DNA of 64,000 nt. Origin: Pseudomonas antarctica. Lineage in GTDB: Bacteria; Pseudomonadota; Gammaproteobacteria; Pseudomonadales; Pseudomonadaceae. The stretch spans positions 2,170,001-2,234,000 of the forward strand of contig NZ_CP015600.1 of NCBI RefSeq assembly GCF_001647715.1, read 5' to 3'. The translations under genes were made by a program, and so were the position numbers. The notes under the pieces were generated by a model. The model searched no databases, was not told the origin of the DNA, and saw only the letters and a program-made list of their open reading frames with translations. Below, one piece after another: positions 1-8,185 of the stretch. The stretch's first letter is position 1. Each line of letters begins with the position of its first letter.

Positions 1-127
1 AACTGCGGTATAGGAAATATCGCTATATCGGTAAAACAGATAACAGTTAGAGATATTACCCGTTATATAGATATTCGTTCAGGTTCTATGATGGTTTCAA
101 CCTCATGCGAGGAAGAGGATTACCATC

Positions 128-1276
128 ATGACCTGCTCCAATAGCATCAGCTATAAACCCTTCAGTCACTTGACCCGTCCTCGGGAAGTGATTCGCCAGT
201 TCACCCCCAACTGGTTTGCCGCGACCATGGGCACCGGCGTGCTGGCGTTGGCCTTGGCCCAATTGCCCGTCAGTGTGCCCGGCTTGCACGCCATTGCCGA
301 AGGGCTTTGGATGTTCACCATTGGCCTGTTTGTCCTGTTCAGCCTCTTGTATGCCGCCCGTTGGGTGATGTTCTTCAACGAGGCGCGGCGGATTTTCGGG
401 CACTCCACGGTTTCGATGTTCTTCGGCACCATCCCGATGGGCCTGGCGACGATTCTCAATGGCTTGCTGCTGTTCGGCCTGCCACGCTGGGGCAGCGATG
501 TCATACCGTTGGCTGAAGCGATGTGGTGGTTGGATGTGGCGATGGCCCTGGCTTGCGGTGTACTGATCCCGTTCATGATGTTCACCCGCCAGGAACACAG
601 CATCGACCAGATGACGGCCGTGTGGCTGTTGCCCGTGGTCGCGGCCGAAGTCGCTGCCGCCAGCGGTGGCCTGCTGGCGCCGCACCTGGTCGACGCCCAT
701 GCGCAACTGGTGATGCTGGTGACCAGCTACGTGTTGTGGGCGTTTTCCCTGCCGGTGGCGTTCAGCATCCTGACCATCCTGATGTTGCGCATGGCCCTGC
801 ACAAACTGCCCCACGCAAATATGGCTGCGTCGAGCTGGTTGGCGCTGGGCCCCATCGGCACCGGCGCCCTCGGCATGCTGCTGCTGGGCGGCGATGCACC
901 GGCGATCTTCGCGGCCAACGGCTTGCCCGGTGTCGGCGAGATGGCCAACGGCCTTGGCCTGGTGGCGGGCATCACCCTGTGGGGTTTCGGCTTGTGGTGG
1001 ATGCTGATCGCCGTGTTGATTACCCTGCGGTACCTGCGTGCGGGCATTCCGTTCAACCTCGGCTGGTGGGGTTTTACCTTCCCATTGGGGGTTTACGCCT
1101 TGGCCACGCTGAAGCTTGCGAGCGTATTGCACCTGGGTTTCTTCAGTGTGTTTGGCACTGTGCTGGTGGTGGCATTGGCGCTGATGTGGCTGATCGTCGC
1201 CAAGCGCACCGTGCAGGGCGCCTATAAAGGTGAGCTTTTTGTTTCGCCTTGCATTGCGGGGCTAGGGAATAAGTAA
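128..1276 (+). CDS. TDT-family (TehA/SLAC1-like) transporter
   Basis: Polytopic inner-membrane protein of 382 aa, with about ten hydrophobic segments after a short cytoplasmic N-terminus that contains the family-typical FTPNWFAATMGTG stretch. Members of the tellurite-resistance/dicarboxylate transporter family carry C4-dicarboxylates, sulfite or other anions, and the sequence alone does not show which. The ATG is preceded by a GAGGAAGAGG purine run, which supports the start. The 127 bp upstream are AT-rich compared with the rest of the window and probably hold the promoter. The next gene follows in the same direction after 63 bp. Family call is firm; substrate is unknown. Confidence 0.85.
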   Translation: MTCSNSISYKPFSHLTRPREVIRQFTPNWFAATMGTGVLALALAQLPVSVPGLHAIAEGLWMFTIGLFVLFSLLYAARWVMFFNEARRIFGHSTVSMFFGTIPMGLATILNGLLLFGLPRWGSDVIPLAEAMWWLDVAMALACGVLIPFMMFTRQEHSIDQMTAVWLLPVVAAEVAAASGGLLAPHLVDAHAQLVMLVTSYVLWAFSLPVAFSILTILMLRMALHKLPHANMAASSWLALGPIGTGALGMLLLGGDAPAIFAANGLPGVGEMANGLGLVAGITLWGFGLWWMLIAVLITLRYLRAGIPFNLGWWGFTFPLGVYALATLKLASVLHLGFFSVFGTVLVVALALMWLIVAKRTVQGAYKGELFVSPCIAGLGNK

Positions 1277-1339
1277 GCGAGATTAGGTAAAGTCGTGGCC
1301 TGACAATCCAAGCCTTCAGGCCACGCAGGAACACGGACG

Positions 1340-3214
1340 ATGAGCCACCCCTCACAATTCACCTTGCTGCGAACACGGCGTTTCCTGCCGTTTTTCGTTA
1401 CCCAGTTACTGGGCGCCTTCAACGACAATATCTTCAAGCAATCGCTGATCCTGGCGATTCTCTACAAACTCACCCTCGACGGTGACCGCTCCATCTGGGT
1501 CAACCTGTGCGCCCTGCTGTTTATCCTGCCGTTTTTCCTGTTCTCGGCGCTGGCCGGGCAATTTGGCGAGAAATTCAACAAGGACGCATTGATCCGTGCG
1601 ATCAAGATCGGTGAGATCGTGATCATGGCCGTAGGCGCCACGGGCTTCCTGTTCAATCACCTGGAACTGATGCTGCTGGCGCTGTTTGCCATGGGCACGC
1701 ACTCGGCGCTGTTCGGCCCGGTCAAGTACTCGATCATGCCCCAGGCCCTGCACGACGATGAGCTGGTGGGCGGTAACGGCCTGGTGGAAATGGGCACGTT
1801 CCTGGCGATCCTGGCCGGCACCATTGGCGCCGGGATCATGATGTCGTCCACCCATTACGCGCCGATTGTGGCGACGGCGATTGTCGGTGTGGCGGTGCTG
1901 GGTTACCTGGCCAGCCGCAGCATTCCGCGCGCGGCGGCGTCTACGCCAGAGCTGCGGCTGAACTGGAATATTTTCAGCGAATCCTGGGCCACCCTGCGTT
2001 TGGGCCTGGGGCAGACGCCGGCAGTGTCGCGCTCGATTGTCGGCAACTCGTGGTTCTGGTTTGTCGGCGCGATCTACCTGACGCAGATCCCGGCTTACGC
2101 CAAGGAATGGTTGTACGGCGACGAAACCGTGGTGACGCTGATCCTCACGGTGTTCTCGGTGGGTATCGCGCTGGGCTCGATGCTTTGCGAAAAGCTCTCA
2201 GGTCGCAAGGTGGAAATCGGCCTGGTGCCGTTCGGTTCATTTGGTCTGACCGTGTTTGGCCTGCTGCTGTGGTGGCACTCCGGCGGCTTCCCGCAGAACG
2301 TCCAGGCGAACGATTGGCTGGCGGTGCTCGGTTACGGACAGGCGTGGTGGGTGCTGTTCGATATCCTTGGGCTGGGTGTGTTCGGCGGCTTTTATATCGT
2401 GCCGCTGTATGCGCTGATTCAGTCGCGCACCGCCGAGAACGAGCGCGCGCGGGTGATCGCAGCCAACAATATTCTCAACGCACTGTTCATGGTGGTCTCG
2501 GCGATCGTGTCGATCCTGTTGCTGAGTGTGGCCAAGCTGTCGATCCCGGAGCTGTTCCTGGTGGTGTCGCTGCTCAACATTGCGGTCAACACCTACATCT
2601 TCAGGATCGTCCCCGAGTTCACCATGCGTTTCATGATCTGGCTGCTCAGCCATTCCATGTACCGGGTGGAGCATCGCAATCTGCAACTGATTCCGGATGA
2701 AGGCGCAGCCTTGCTGGTGTGCAACCACGTGTCGTTCGTCGATGCGCTGTTGATCGGTGGCGCAGTGCGTCGGCCGATTCGCTTTGTGATGTACTACAAA
2801 ATCTACCGTTTGCCGGTGCTGAACTTTATCTTCCGTACGGCCGGGGCGATTCCGATTGCCGGGCGTAACGAAGATATCCAGATCTACGAAAAGGCTTTCA
2901 CGCGGATTGCCCAGTACCTGAAAGAAGGGGAGCTGGTGTGCATCTTTCCGGAAGGCAAATTGACGGCCGACGGTGAGATGAATGACTTCCGTGGCGGCGT
3001 GACGCGCATTCTCGAAGAGACACCGGTGCCGGTGATTCCGATGGCGTTGCAGGGGCTGTGGGGGAGTTTCTTCAGTCGCGATCCGAACAAGGGGTTCTTT
3101 CATCGGATCTGGTCGCATGTCACGTTGGTGGCGGGCGAGCCTGTTGCGGTGGAGGCGGCGACGCCTGCGCAGTTGCAGGAGCGAGTAGGGGTGTTGCGGG
3201 GGAGTGTCAGGTAG
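1340..3214 (+). CDS. LplT-PlsC fusion: MFS lysophospholipid flippase plus acyltransferase
   Basis: A 624-aa protein with two parts. Residues about 1-420 are a 12-helix MFS domain resembling LplT, the lysophospholipid translocator. Residues about 430-620 are a PlsC-type glycerolipid acyltransferase with the HX4D motif NHVSFVD near residue 461 and the FPEG motif near residue 537. In E. coli, LplT and Aas (acyltransferase plus acyl-ACP synthetase) work together to bring lysophosphatidylethanolamine back across the inner membrane and re-acylate it. Here transporter and acyltransferase are one chain, and no AMP-binding synthetase domain follows, because the protein ends just after the PlsC domain. 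Inferred role: membrane phospholipid repair. Confidence 0.85.
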   Translation: MSHPSQFTLLRTRRFLPFFVTQLLGAFNDNIFKQSLILAILYKLTLDGDRSIWVNLCALLFILPFFLFSALAGQFGEKFNKDALIRAIKIGEIVIMAVGATGFLFNHLELMLLALFAMGTHSALFGPVKYSIMPQALHDDELVGGNGLVEMGTFLAILAGTIGAGIMMSSTHYAPIVATAIVGVAVLGYLASRSIPRAAASTPELRLNWNIFSESWATLRLGLGQTPAVSRSIVGNSWFWFVGAIYLTQIPAYAKEWLYGDETVVTLILTVFSVGIALGSMLCEKLSGRKVEIGLVPFGSFGLTVFGLLLWWHSGGFPQNVQANDWLAVLGYGQAWWVLFDILGLGVFGGFYIVPLYALIQSRTAENERARVIAANNILNALFMVVSAIVSILLLSVAKLSIPELFLVVSLLNIAVNTYIFRIVPEFTMRFMIWLLSHSMYRVEHRNLQLIPDEGAALLVCNHVSFVDALLIGGAVRRPIRFVMYYKIYRLPVLNFIFRTAGAIPIAGRNEDIQIYEKAFTRIAQYLKEGELVCIFPEGKLTADGEMNDFRGGVTRILEETPVPVIPMALQGLWGSFFSRDPNKGFFHRIWSHVTLVAGEPVAVEAATPAQLQERVGVLRGSVR

Positions 3215-3238
3215 TTTTTTGTTGCCTGTCAGGGCCCC

Positions 3239-3319
3239 TTCGCGAGCAAGCCCGCTCCCACAGTTGACCGAGTTGTTCATGCGAACGCGGTTGAGTGTGG
3301 GAGCGCGCTTGCTCGCGAA
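3239..3319. repeat. REP pair (REPIN-like inverted repeat), GTGGGAGCGSGCTTGCTCGCGAA type
   Basis: Two near-identical arms in inverted orientation (3239-3262 and 3296-3319, one mismatch) are separated by about 33 bp. The arm core is the REP sequence seen again at 4780-4873, 28315-28416 and 55265-55354. It lies between two convergent genes. Confidence 0.85.
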
Positions 3320-3331
3320 AGCGATAGTGGC

Positions 3332-3646
3332 TCAGGCGCTGATCTTGAGGCCTACCAACCCGCAAATGATCAACGCCACACTCGCCAACCGAAACAACGC
3401 CATGGATTCCCCAAACAGGATAATCCCGGCGATTACCGTGCCCACCGCGCCCACACCCGTCCAGATGGCATAGGCGGTGCCCAGCGGCAGTTCCTTCATG
3501 GCCAGCCCCAGCAGGCCGAGGCTGATAGCCATGGCGGCAATGGTCAGGGCCGTTGGCAGCGGTTTGCTGAAACCGTCGGTGTACTTCAGGCCGACCGCCC
3601 AGCCGACTTCAAACAGCCCGGCAAAAAACAGAATGATCCAGGACAT
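3332..3646 (-). CDS. gdx: Guanidinium exporter Gdx (SugE-type SMR protein)
   Basis: Small multidrug resistance family protein of 104 aa with four hydrophobic helices. The N-terminus ([20 protein letters not shown]) carries the conserved membrane Glu of SMR transporters, and the chain is of SugE/Gdx rather than EmrE type. Gdx proteins export guanidinium in exchange for protons. The start is the ATG at 3646, preceded by GGAGG. An in-frame TTG 12 bp upstream falls on the Shine-Dalgarno and is unlikely. A guanidine-II riboswitch sits immediately upstream (3666-3718), which strongly supports the substrate assignment. Confidence 0.93.
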   Translation of the reverse strand: MSWIILFFAGLFEVGWAVGLKYTDGFSKPLPTALTIAAMAISLGLLGLAMKELPLGTAYAIWTGVGAVGTVIAGIILFGESMALFRLASVALIICGLVGLKISA

Positions 3647-3665
3647 GATGACCTCCAAACTATAG

Positions 3666-3718
3666 CTGGGGTCGTCCCCGGAATTAGCGCTTGAAAGCGT
3701 CGCGAGGTCGTCCCCGCG
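3666..3718 (-). promoter_or_regulatory. Guanidine-II riboswitch (mini-ykkC)
   Basis: Read on the minus strand, the leader holds two small GC-rich hairpins, each capped by ACGA inside GGACGACC: P1 at 3718-3701 (CGCGGGGACGACCTCGCG) and P2 at 3681-3666 (CCGGGGACGACCCCAG). They are separated by 19 nt. The second hairpin ends about 10 nt before the GGAGG of gdx. Tandem stems with ACGR loops are the defining structure of this class, which turns on guanidine exporters when ligand binds the two loops. The call combines the structure seen here with established knowledge of the class. Confidence 0.93.
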
Positions 3719-3752
3719 AAGCTCGGTAGAGTGCCGAATATTGATCAGGCGA

Positions 3753-4718
3753 TCAAGTTTTTGGCGTGTTCTGCAAAGCGCGACGGTCTTCCTTTTCGCT
3801 CATTCTGCGGAAGTAAGTCGACAGCAAAGCCCCGGAAATATTGTGCCAGACGCTGAACAGCGCACTCGGCACCGCCGCCAGCGGCGAAAAGTGCGCGCTG
3901 GCCAGTGCGGCGCCCAGCCCGGAGTTCTGCATGCCCACTTCCAGCGCCAGCGATTTGCGCTGTGCCAATGGCAGCTTGAACAACCGACCGGTGAAGTAGC
4001 CCAGCAGGTAGCCAAAGCTGTTGTGCAACATCACCACGGCCATGATCAGCAGGCCGGACTCGGCGATCTTCGCCTGGCTCGCCGCAACCACCGCCGCGAC
4101 AATGATCACGATGCTGACCACCGACACCAGCGGCAACACCTCCACGGCATGGCGGACCCGCTCGCCGAGCACACGTTGCGCCACCACGCCGAGCACGATC
4201 GGCAGCAGCACCACTTGCAGGATCGACCAGAACAACTCCATGAACGACACCGGCAGCCAGGCCGACGCCAGCAGCCAGATCAACGCCGGTGTGAGCAGCG
4301 GGGCGAGGAGGGTGGTGACGGCGGCGATTGCCACCGACAGCGCCAGGTCGCCCCGCGCCAGCCAAGTCATCACGTTGGACGACGTGCCGCTTGGGCAGCA
4401 GCCGACCAGAATCACGCCGACGGCAATTTCCGGCGGCAGGTGGAACGCCTGGCACAGCAACCAGGCCACGCCCGGCATGATCACAAAGTGCGCGACTACG
4501 CCGAGTGCGACGCGCCACGGGTGGCGGGCGACCTCGGCGAAATCTTCAAGTTTTAAGGTCAGCCCCATGCCGAACATCACCAGGCCCAACAGCGGCACGA
4601 TGGCGCCTTTGAGGCCAATGAACCAGCTGGGCTCAAGGAAGGCGAGGACCGCGAAAACCAGCACCCAGTAGGCGAAGGTATTGCCGACAAAGCGACTCAA
4701 GGCGGCGAGAGCACGCAT
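3753..4718 (-). CDS. Bile acid:sodium symporter family protein
   Basis: A 321-aa membrane protein with about ten hydrophobic segments, including the family region [20 protein letters not shown] that lines the transport site in SBF/ASBT proteins. Bacterial members use Na+ to move organic anions such as pantoate (PanS) or bile-acid-like compounds; the substrate here cannot be read from the sequence. The C-terminal tail is charged and ends in [19 protein letters not shown]. It is transcribed alone, between the riboswitch-gdx unit and a REP pair. Confidence 0.85.
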   Translation of the reverse strand: MRALAALSRFVGNTFAYWVLVFAVLAFLEPSWFIGLKGAIVPLLGLVMFGMGLTLKLEDFAEVARHPWRVALGVVAHFVIMPGVAWLLCQAFHLPPEIAVGVILVGCCPSGTSSNVMTWLARGDLALSVAIAAVTTLLAPLLTPALIWLLASAWLPVSFMELFWSILQVVLLPIVLGVVAQRVLGERVRHAVEVLPLVSVVSIVIIVAAVVAASQAKIAESGLLIMAVVMLHNSFGYLLGYFTGRLFKLPLAQRKSLALEVGMQNSGLGAALASAHFSPLAAVPSALFSVWHNISGALLSTYFRRMSEKEDRRALQNTPKT

Positions 4719-4779
4719 GGGGATGTCCTTGTTATCAGGTAAGTTCGGGAGTGCTGATGTTTGCTTGGAAACCCAATCA

Positions 4780-4873
4780 AATGTGGGAGCGGGCTTGCTC
4801 GCGAATGCGGTGAATCAGTCAGCCTATTAAGTGACTGACACTGCGCATTCGCGAGCAAGCCCGCTCCCACATT
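4780..4873. repeat. REPIN: perfect inverted pair of REP arms
   Basis: Arms at 4780-4808 and 4845-4873 are exact reverse complements over 29 bp, with a 36-bp spacer that itself contains a short inverted repeat (TCAGTCA ... TGACTGA). It lies between the symporter start and the end of rdgC. Confidence 0.9.
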
Positions 4874-4889
4874 TTGATCTTCACATGGC

Positions 4890-5810
4890 TTAGATGCCTT
4901 GTGGCGTCTCTTCGCCGCCCAGTGCCTCAACCAACGCCGGCAGGAACTCGCCGAACGTCAGCATCATCAGGGTAAAGCTGGCGTCCAGTTGGCCCAGGGC
5001 TTCGTCGCCGCCGTCTTGTTCAGCCTGATCCTGCAGCAGGTCTTCGAACTTCAGGCGCTTGACGGTCATCTTGTCGTCGAGCATGAAGGACAACTTGTCC
5101 TGCCAGGCCAGGGACAATTGGGTCACGACTTTGCCGGTGGTCAGGTGCAACTGGATTTCTTCGCTGGTCAGGTCCTGGCGCTTGCAGCGCACAATGCCGC
5201 CATCTTCGTGGGTGTCGCGCAGTTCGCATTCGTCGAGGACGAAGAAGTCATCGGCCGGTTTCTGGGTGGTGACCCAGTCGGTCATGATCGCAGTCGGTGC
5301 GGTTTTAACCGTCAGCGGGCGTACCGGCAGGGTGCCGATCACTTCGCGCAGGGTCGACAGCAAGTCTTCGGCGCGTTTCGGGCTCGCCGAGTTGACCAGG
5401 ATCAGGCCCTGTTTCGGCGCGATGGCGGCGAAGGTCGACGAGCGACGAATAAACGCACGCGGCAGGAAGGCCTGGATGATTTCATCCTTGATCTGGTCCC
5501 GTTCCTTTTTATAGACCTTGCGCATTTGCTCGGCCTCGATCTCTTCGACTTTCTCTTTCAGTGCGTCACGCACCACGCTACCTGGCAGGATGCGTTCTTC
5601 CTTGCGCGCGGCGATCAGCAGGAAGTCACCGCTGACGTGAACCAGGGGAGCGTCTTCACCTTTACCGAAAGGCGCGACGAAACCGTAAGTGGTCAACTCC
5701 TGGCTTGCACAAGGGCGCGCCAGTTTGGTGGCCATTGCCGCTTCCAACGCCTCGGCATCAACAGGCAGATCTTGGGTCAGGCGATAGATAAGCAGGTTCT
5801 TGAACCACAT
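4890..5810 (-). CDS. rdgC: Recombination-associated protein RdgC
   Basis: RdgC of 306 aa, a ring-forming, non-specific double-stranded-DNA-binding protein that restrains RecA-promoted recombination. The N-terminus [11 protein letters not shown] and overall length match the family. The start is placed at the ATG at 5810; the upstream in-frame codons would add eight residues not typical of RdgC. The Shine-Dalgarno-like AGGAGAG lies upstream on the minus strand, within those eight codons. Single-gene unit next to the tRNA cassette. Confidence 0.95.
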   Translation of the reverse strand: MWFKNLLIYRLTQDLPVDAEALEAAMATKLARPCASQELTTYGFVAPFGKGEDAPLVHVSGDFLLIAARKEERILPGSVVRDALKEKVEEIEAEQMRKVYKKERDQIKDEIIQAFLPRAFIRRSSTFAAIAPKQGLILVNSASPKRAEDLLSTLREVIGTLPVRPLTVKTAPTAIMTDWVTTQKPADDFFVLDECELRDTHEDGGIVRCKRQDLTSEEIQLHLTTGKVVTQLSLAWQDKLSFMLDDKMTVKRLKFEDLLQDQAEQDGGDEALGQLDASFTLMMLTFGEFLPALVEALGGEETPQGI

Positions 5811-5920
5811 GGGGTGAGTCTCTCCTTTATACAAAGGGGGGCATTATTCTCTTGATCAGGGCTGAGGCCAACCCTGCCTAAGCCATTGGAAGGCCTCAAA
5901 AAAAAGATTTAAGAAAGTGC

Positions 5921-5949
5921 TTGCCAGACTTAGGGTCGCTCCGTAGAAT
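5921..5949 (+). promoter_or_regulatory. Sigma-70 promoter of the first tRNA cassette
   Basis: TTGCCA (5921-5926) and TAGAAT (5944-5949) are separated by 17 bp, followed by a GC-rich discriminator (GCGCGCC). Such discriminators are typical of stringently controlled stable-RNA promoters. It lies 20 bp before the first tRNA. Confidence 0.75.
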
Positions 5950-5969
5950 GCGCGCCACACCGAAGCGAA

Positions 5970-6045
5970 GGGTGATTAGCTCAGCTGGGAGAGCGTCTGC
6001 CTTACAAGCAGAATGTCGGCGGTTCGATCCCGTCATCACCCACCA
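5970..6045 (+). tRNA. tRNA-Val (anticodon TAC), copy 1
   Basis: A 76-nt cloverleaf. Acceptor stem GGGTGAT pairs with ATCACCC, the anticodon loop is CTTACAA, the T loop is GGTTCGATCC, and the 3' CCA is encoded. Identical to copy 2 at 6317-6392. Confidence 0.97.
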
Positions 6046-6064
6046 TTCGTTTCAAGTGTTACGC

Positions 6065-6141
6065 GCAGCGGTAGTTCAGTCGGTTAGAATACCGGCCTGT
6101 CACGCCGGGGGTCGCGGGTTCGAGTCCCGTCCGCTGCGCCA
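6065..6141 (+). tRNA. tRNA-Asp (anticodon GTC), copy 1
   Basis: A 77-nt cloverleaf. Acceptor GCAGCGG pairs with CCGCTGC, the anticodon loop is CTGTCAC, the T arm is GGGTTCGAGTCCC, and CCA is encoded. It follows tRNA-Val by 19 nt and is identical to copy 2 at 6412-6488. Confidence 0.97.
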
Positions 6142-6183
6142 TATTCGGTAACCTGGAACACTGAACGCCAGGTCACCACAGAA

Positions 6184-6210
6184 AGCCCGCTCATTGAGCG
6201 GGTTTTTTTT
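6184..6210 (+). terminator. Rho-independent terminator after first tRNA pair
   Basis: Stem CCCGCTC/GAGCGGG with an ATT loop, followed by eight T residues. Confidence 0.9.
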
Positions 6211-6267
6211 GTCCGAAATACGGCAAACAATCACGCAATGAAGTTTTTTAAATAAATTGCATTTAAA

Positions 6268-6297
6268 TCAACACATTACGTTTTTTTGTTGTATGAT
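6268..6297 (+). promoter_or_regulatory. Probable promoter of the second tRNA cassette
   Basis: A TATGAT -10 hexamer at 6292-6297 is followed by the GC-rich discriminator GCGCCC. The -35 element is weak (TCAACA at 6268-6273, 18-bp spacer). The AT-rich spacer between the cassettes differs from the sequence before copy 1, so each cassette seems to have its own promoter. Confidence 0.55.
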
Positions 6298-6316
6298 GCG
6301 CCCACACCGAAACGAA

Positions 6317-6392
6317 GGGTGATTAGCTCAGCTGGGAGAGCGTCTGCCTTACAAGCAGAATGTCGGCGGTTCGATCCCGTCATCACCCACCA
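6317..6392 (+). tRNA. tRNA-Val (anticodon TAC), copy 2
   Basis: Same 76-nt sequence as 5970-6045, including the encoded CCA. It is part of a tandem duplication that also includes the flanks. Confidence 0.97.
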
Positions 6393-6411
6393 TTCGCTTC
6401 AAGTGTTACGC

Positions 6412-6488
6412 GCAGCGGTAGTTCAGTCGGTTAGAATACCGGCCTGTCACGCCGGGGGTCGCGGGTTCGAGTCCCGTCCGCTGCGCCA
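6412..6488 (+). tRNA. tRNA-Asp (anticodon GTC), copy 2
   Basis: Same 77-nt sequence as 6065-6141, with the same 19-nt intergenic spacing from tRNA-Val. Confidence 0.97.
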
Positions 6489-6530
6489 TATTCGGTAACC
6501 TGGAACACTGAACGCCAGGTCACCACAAGA

Positions 6531-6558
6531 AGCCCGCTCATTGAGCGGGCTTTTTTTT
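6531..6558 (+). terminator. Rho-independent terminator after second tRNA pair
   Basis: Stem AGCCCGCTC/GAGCGGGCT followed by a T tract. It is a duplicate of the first terminator with a slightly extended stem. It also lies 10 bp beyond the stop codon of the convergent MFS gene. Confidence 0.9.
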
Positions 6559-6567
6559 GCCTGCGAT

Positions 6568-8079
6568 TCAGCGCAGCGACTCAACGGTCGGCGCCACGGC
6601 TATTGGCGCAACTTCGCGTCGGCTCAGGAACACAAAGACCACCGCCGCTGTAGACAGGGTGAGTCCTGCCAGCAATTGCAGCAAGGTATTGAAGCCCGCA
6701 AGGTAGGCTGTGCGCAGCAATTCCAGTGGGATGTTTGCACTGGCGTCTCGGACGTCACCCATGACCAACTGCTGGGCAAGCACTGCCGCGTCCTGCGCAG
6801 TGCCTGCGGGCAGATGATGGGCAACCAGTGCGCTCAACACGGCAACCGTGATTGCCAGCGCCACCCCTTCACTGGCGACTCGGGTTGTATTGAAAATGCC
6901 TGCCGCCATGCCCGCGCGCTCCTTGGGTACCACACTGATCGCCAGGCCATCCATCAAACCCCACGGCAAGCCCGTGCCGATCCCGATGACCAGCAGTGCG
7001 GCGACGGTCTGCAACGGCTGGCCGATCCTGGCCAGGCTCAACCCGTACAAGCCCGCAGCCGCAATCAACAGGCCAACGGCGCACAGTACGCCCGCCGACA
7101 GCCAGCGTGTCAGCGTTGCGGCAATAATCGGTACGACCAGCATGGGTGCGGACAGCGCCAGCATCATTAAACCCGCCTCAAATGCGCTGGCGCCTTCGAC
7201 ACCCATAAACCGCAGCGGTAACAGTACGATCAGGACGATGTAGCAGTAACAGGTGCCGATCGGCAGCAACTGCACACCAATAAAGCGCCCAAAGCGAAAC
7301 AGCCGCAGGTCGAGCATCGGTTGGCTCGTATGATTTTCAACCCGAATAAATACCAGCAAAAACACCGCTGCTGCCGCCAGCAGATACCGGGTAGTTGCTG
7401 AGCCCCAACCGTGTTCCGGTGCCAGAATGACCGCCGTGGTCAAGCTCACCAGCATGGCCGAAAAGGTCAGCACGCCGGCCACGTCCAGGTGCAGCGCCTG
7501 CGGGTCGCGGCTCTCACGCATGTTGGGCACGGCGAACAGCAGTGAGAGCCCCGCCAGCAATGCCGTGCCCAGGAAAATCGCGCGCCAGCCCCAGTGTTCG
7601 ATCAGCAGCCCCGACAGCAGCGGGCCAAACGCCAGGCCCGCGCCGAAAGTAGTGCCCAGCAGGCTGAAGGCACGCGTCCTGGCATGGCCATCAAACACCT
7701 GTGCCAGCGCCGCACAGCCACTGGCCAACGCAATGGCCGCCGCAACGCCTTGCACCCCGCGCACTATATCCAGCCAAAGAATGCCCGGCGCCACGGCCAG
7801 CAGCAGGGAGGCCACGGTAAACAGCGCCATGCCCCACAAGAACAAGCGCTTGCGCCCATAGCGGTCGGCGAGGGTGCCGGCGGCCATCAACAAACTGCCG
7901 AAACTGAGCATGAACGCGTTGGTGACCCACACCAGTTGCGTGGGGTGGGCGGCAAATGCCTGGCCGATAAACGGCGTCGCCACCGCGCCGCCGGTAAAGC
8001 TCATGGGCAGCACCAGGGCTGCCAGGCAAATGGCTGCCAGAATCGAATAGCGACCATGGGCGGGTTCGACTGTGTTCAT
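6568..8079 (-). CDS. MFS drug-efflux transporter, DHA2 (14-TMS) family
   Basis: A 503-aa polytopic protein of the EmrB/QacA-type drug:H+ antiporter group, with the conserved loop motif ADRYGRKR after the second helix and about 14 hydrophobic segments. Such pumps expel toxic organic compounds across the inner membrane. The start is the ATG at 8079, where AGGA is 9 nt upstream; the ATG at 8088 would place that AGGA almost next to the start codon. No membrane-fusion or outer-membrane partner adjoins it, so it probably acts alone. The LysR gene opposite is the likely regulator. Confidence 0.88.
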   Translation of the reverse strand: MNTVEPAHGRYSILAAICLAALVLPMSFTGGAVATPFIGQAFAAHPTQLVWVTNAFMLSFGSLLMAAGTLADRYGRKRLFLWGMALFTVASLLLAVAPGILWLDIVRGVQGVAAAIALASGCAALAQVFDGHARTRAFSLLGTTFGAGLAFGPLLSGLLIEHWGWRAIFLGTALLAGLSLLFAVPNMRESRDPQALHLDVAGVLTFSAMLVSLTTAVILAPEHGWGSATTRYLLAAAAVFLLVFIRVENHTSQPMLDLRLFRFGRFIGVQLLPIGTCYCYIVLIVLLPLRFMGVEGASAFEAGLMMLALSAPMLVVPIIAATLTRWLSAGVLCAVGLLIAAAGLYGLSLARIGQPLQTVAALLVIGIGTGLPWGLMDGLAISVVPKERAGMAAGIFNTTRVASEGVALAITVAVLSALVAHHLPAGTAQDAAVLAQQLVMGDVRDASANIPLELLRTAYLAGFNTLLQLLAGLTLSTAAVVFVFLSRREVAPIAVAPTVESLR

Positions 8080-8185
8080 CGCGTACATTCCTAACGTTCT
8101 ATGAAGATAAAGACTCTAATCAGGATGTAATTACCGATAAACAGGCCTACATTCCGTTCATAGCGGACGATGAGGATGTAATGGT

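Noticed and set aside
5880..5920. GAGGCC/GGCCTC pairing with an A-rich run near 5898, considered a terminator
   Set aside because: On the plus strand the hairpin is followed by A rather than T; on the minus strand the T run precedes the stem. It does not fit a terminator for either neighbour.
5921..6498. Short open frames running through the tRNA cassettes
   Set aside because: Both follow the duplicated tRNA sequence and terminate in its spacer; the tRNAs explain the similarity.
8122..8182. Direct repeat AGGATGTAAT (8122-8131 and 8173-8182) between the MFS and LysR genes
   Set aside because: The second copy overlaps the ribosome-binding region, and ten matching bases are weak evidence for an operator; LysR sites are normally inverted repeats.
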